In this document: positions 13,754 to 13,828 of the stretch, piece after piece | Layout of the letters: every line of letters begins with the position of its first letter | Numbering within the stretch: position 1 is the stretch's first letter | Assembly: GCA_031555675.1 (NCBI GenBank) | Contig: JAVBUB010000181.1 | Location: 1-13,828 of the forward strand | Source: JAISJU01 sp031555675 | GTDB taxonomy: Bacteria; Bacteroidota; Bacteroidia; Bacteroidales; Paludibacteraceae | DNA length: 13,828 nt | Direction of reading: 5' to 3' | Translations under genes and position numbers: made by a program | The notes under the pieces: model-generated | The model's database searches: none | Told to the model about the DNA's origin: nothing | Seen by the model: the letters and a program-made list of their open reading frames with translations, nothing else

Positions 13754-13828
13754 ATTGTTTTCTTTTGTGGATTTAATAATAGAAGTAAGGATTTTGAGCA
13801 ATTCTTCACAGTCGGTATGGATGCTTTT
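13739..13828 (-). CDS. C-terminus of a four-helix-bundle protein (S23/23S intervening-sequence protein type), partial
   Basis: The minus-strand frame from 13828 to the stop at 13739-13741 reads KSIHTDCEELLKILTSII and then KSTKENNNSKF. The DCEELLKILTSIIK-TKEN ending is typical of small four-helix-bundle proteins related to those encoded in 23S rRNA intervening sequences, common in Bacteroidota. Only 29 residues are visible, and the start is outside the window. The family's function is unclear. The gene ends 20 bases before the GGGtGRT start codon, with the AATTTAG array across its stop. Confidence 0.75.
   Translation of the reverse strand, partial: KSIHTDCEELLKILTSIIKSTKENNNSKF

Overview
The window reads as chromosomal DNA from a member of the Bacteroidota, most likely the order Bacteroidales. 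Three things support this. The tRNA gene has a textbook Bacteroidota promoter (TTTG, 20-base spacer, TAnnTTTG). The secreted proteins are of Bacteroidota type: stacked Big_2 repeats, a FISUMP-like domain, and a tail resembling type IX secretion signals. The superoxide dismutase closely resembles those remembered from Bacteroides and Porphyromonas. All protein genes run on the minus strand; only the tRNA is on the plus strand.

Layout, left to right. Positions 1-5742 hold one very large secreted polysaccharide-degrading protein, cut by the left edge and open for at least 1914 codons. It combines two beta-helix (pectate lyase 3/GH55-like) modules, a discoidin domain, a Big_2 domain, an unassigned lectin-like block, an Ig-like domain, a GH43 catalytic domain with its catalytic carboxylates in place, and a CBM6. 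Next come an iron-type superoxide dismutase (5906-6487) with its terminator, and a tRNA with anticodon CAU (6733-6806) with promoter and terminator. A gene-free stretch (6807-7282) follows, carrying a cluster of short palindromes and a 23-base inverted repeat. Then come a secreted Big_2/FISUMP protein (7283-8872) and a secreted coiled-coil plus TPR-like protein of unknown function (9156-10391).

The right part is the most unusual. An AT-rich gene (10675-12504) encodes a cytoplasmic 609-residue protein made almost wholly of seven and a half degenerate repeats that I cannot assign to a known family. Upstream of it lies a full-length GGGtGRT-family gene (12711-13718). Downstream of it lies a frameshifted 71-base fragment of that gene's 3' end (10545-10615). 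The repeat gene is therefore bracketed by a direct repeat of its neighbour's tail, suggesting insertion or duplication at this site. At the right edge is the C-terminus of a four-helix-bundle (S23/IVP-type) protein, whose last codons overlap a 7-base tandem repeat just before the GGGtGRT start codon.

The genes do not form one pathway. Most have their own terminator or a plausible promoter, and the window looks like a string of independent units: carbohydrate foraging, oxidative-stress defence, surface proteins, and a recently rearranged accessory segment.
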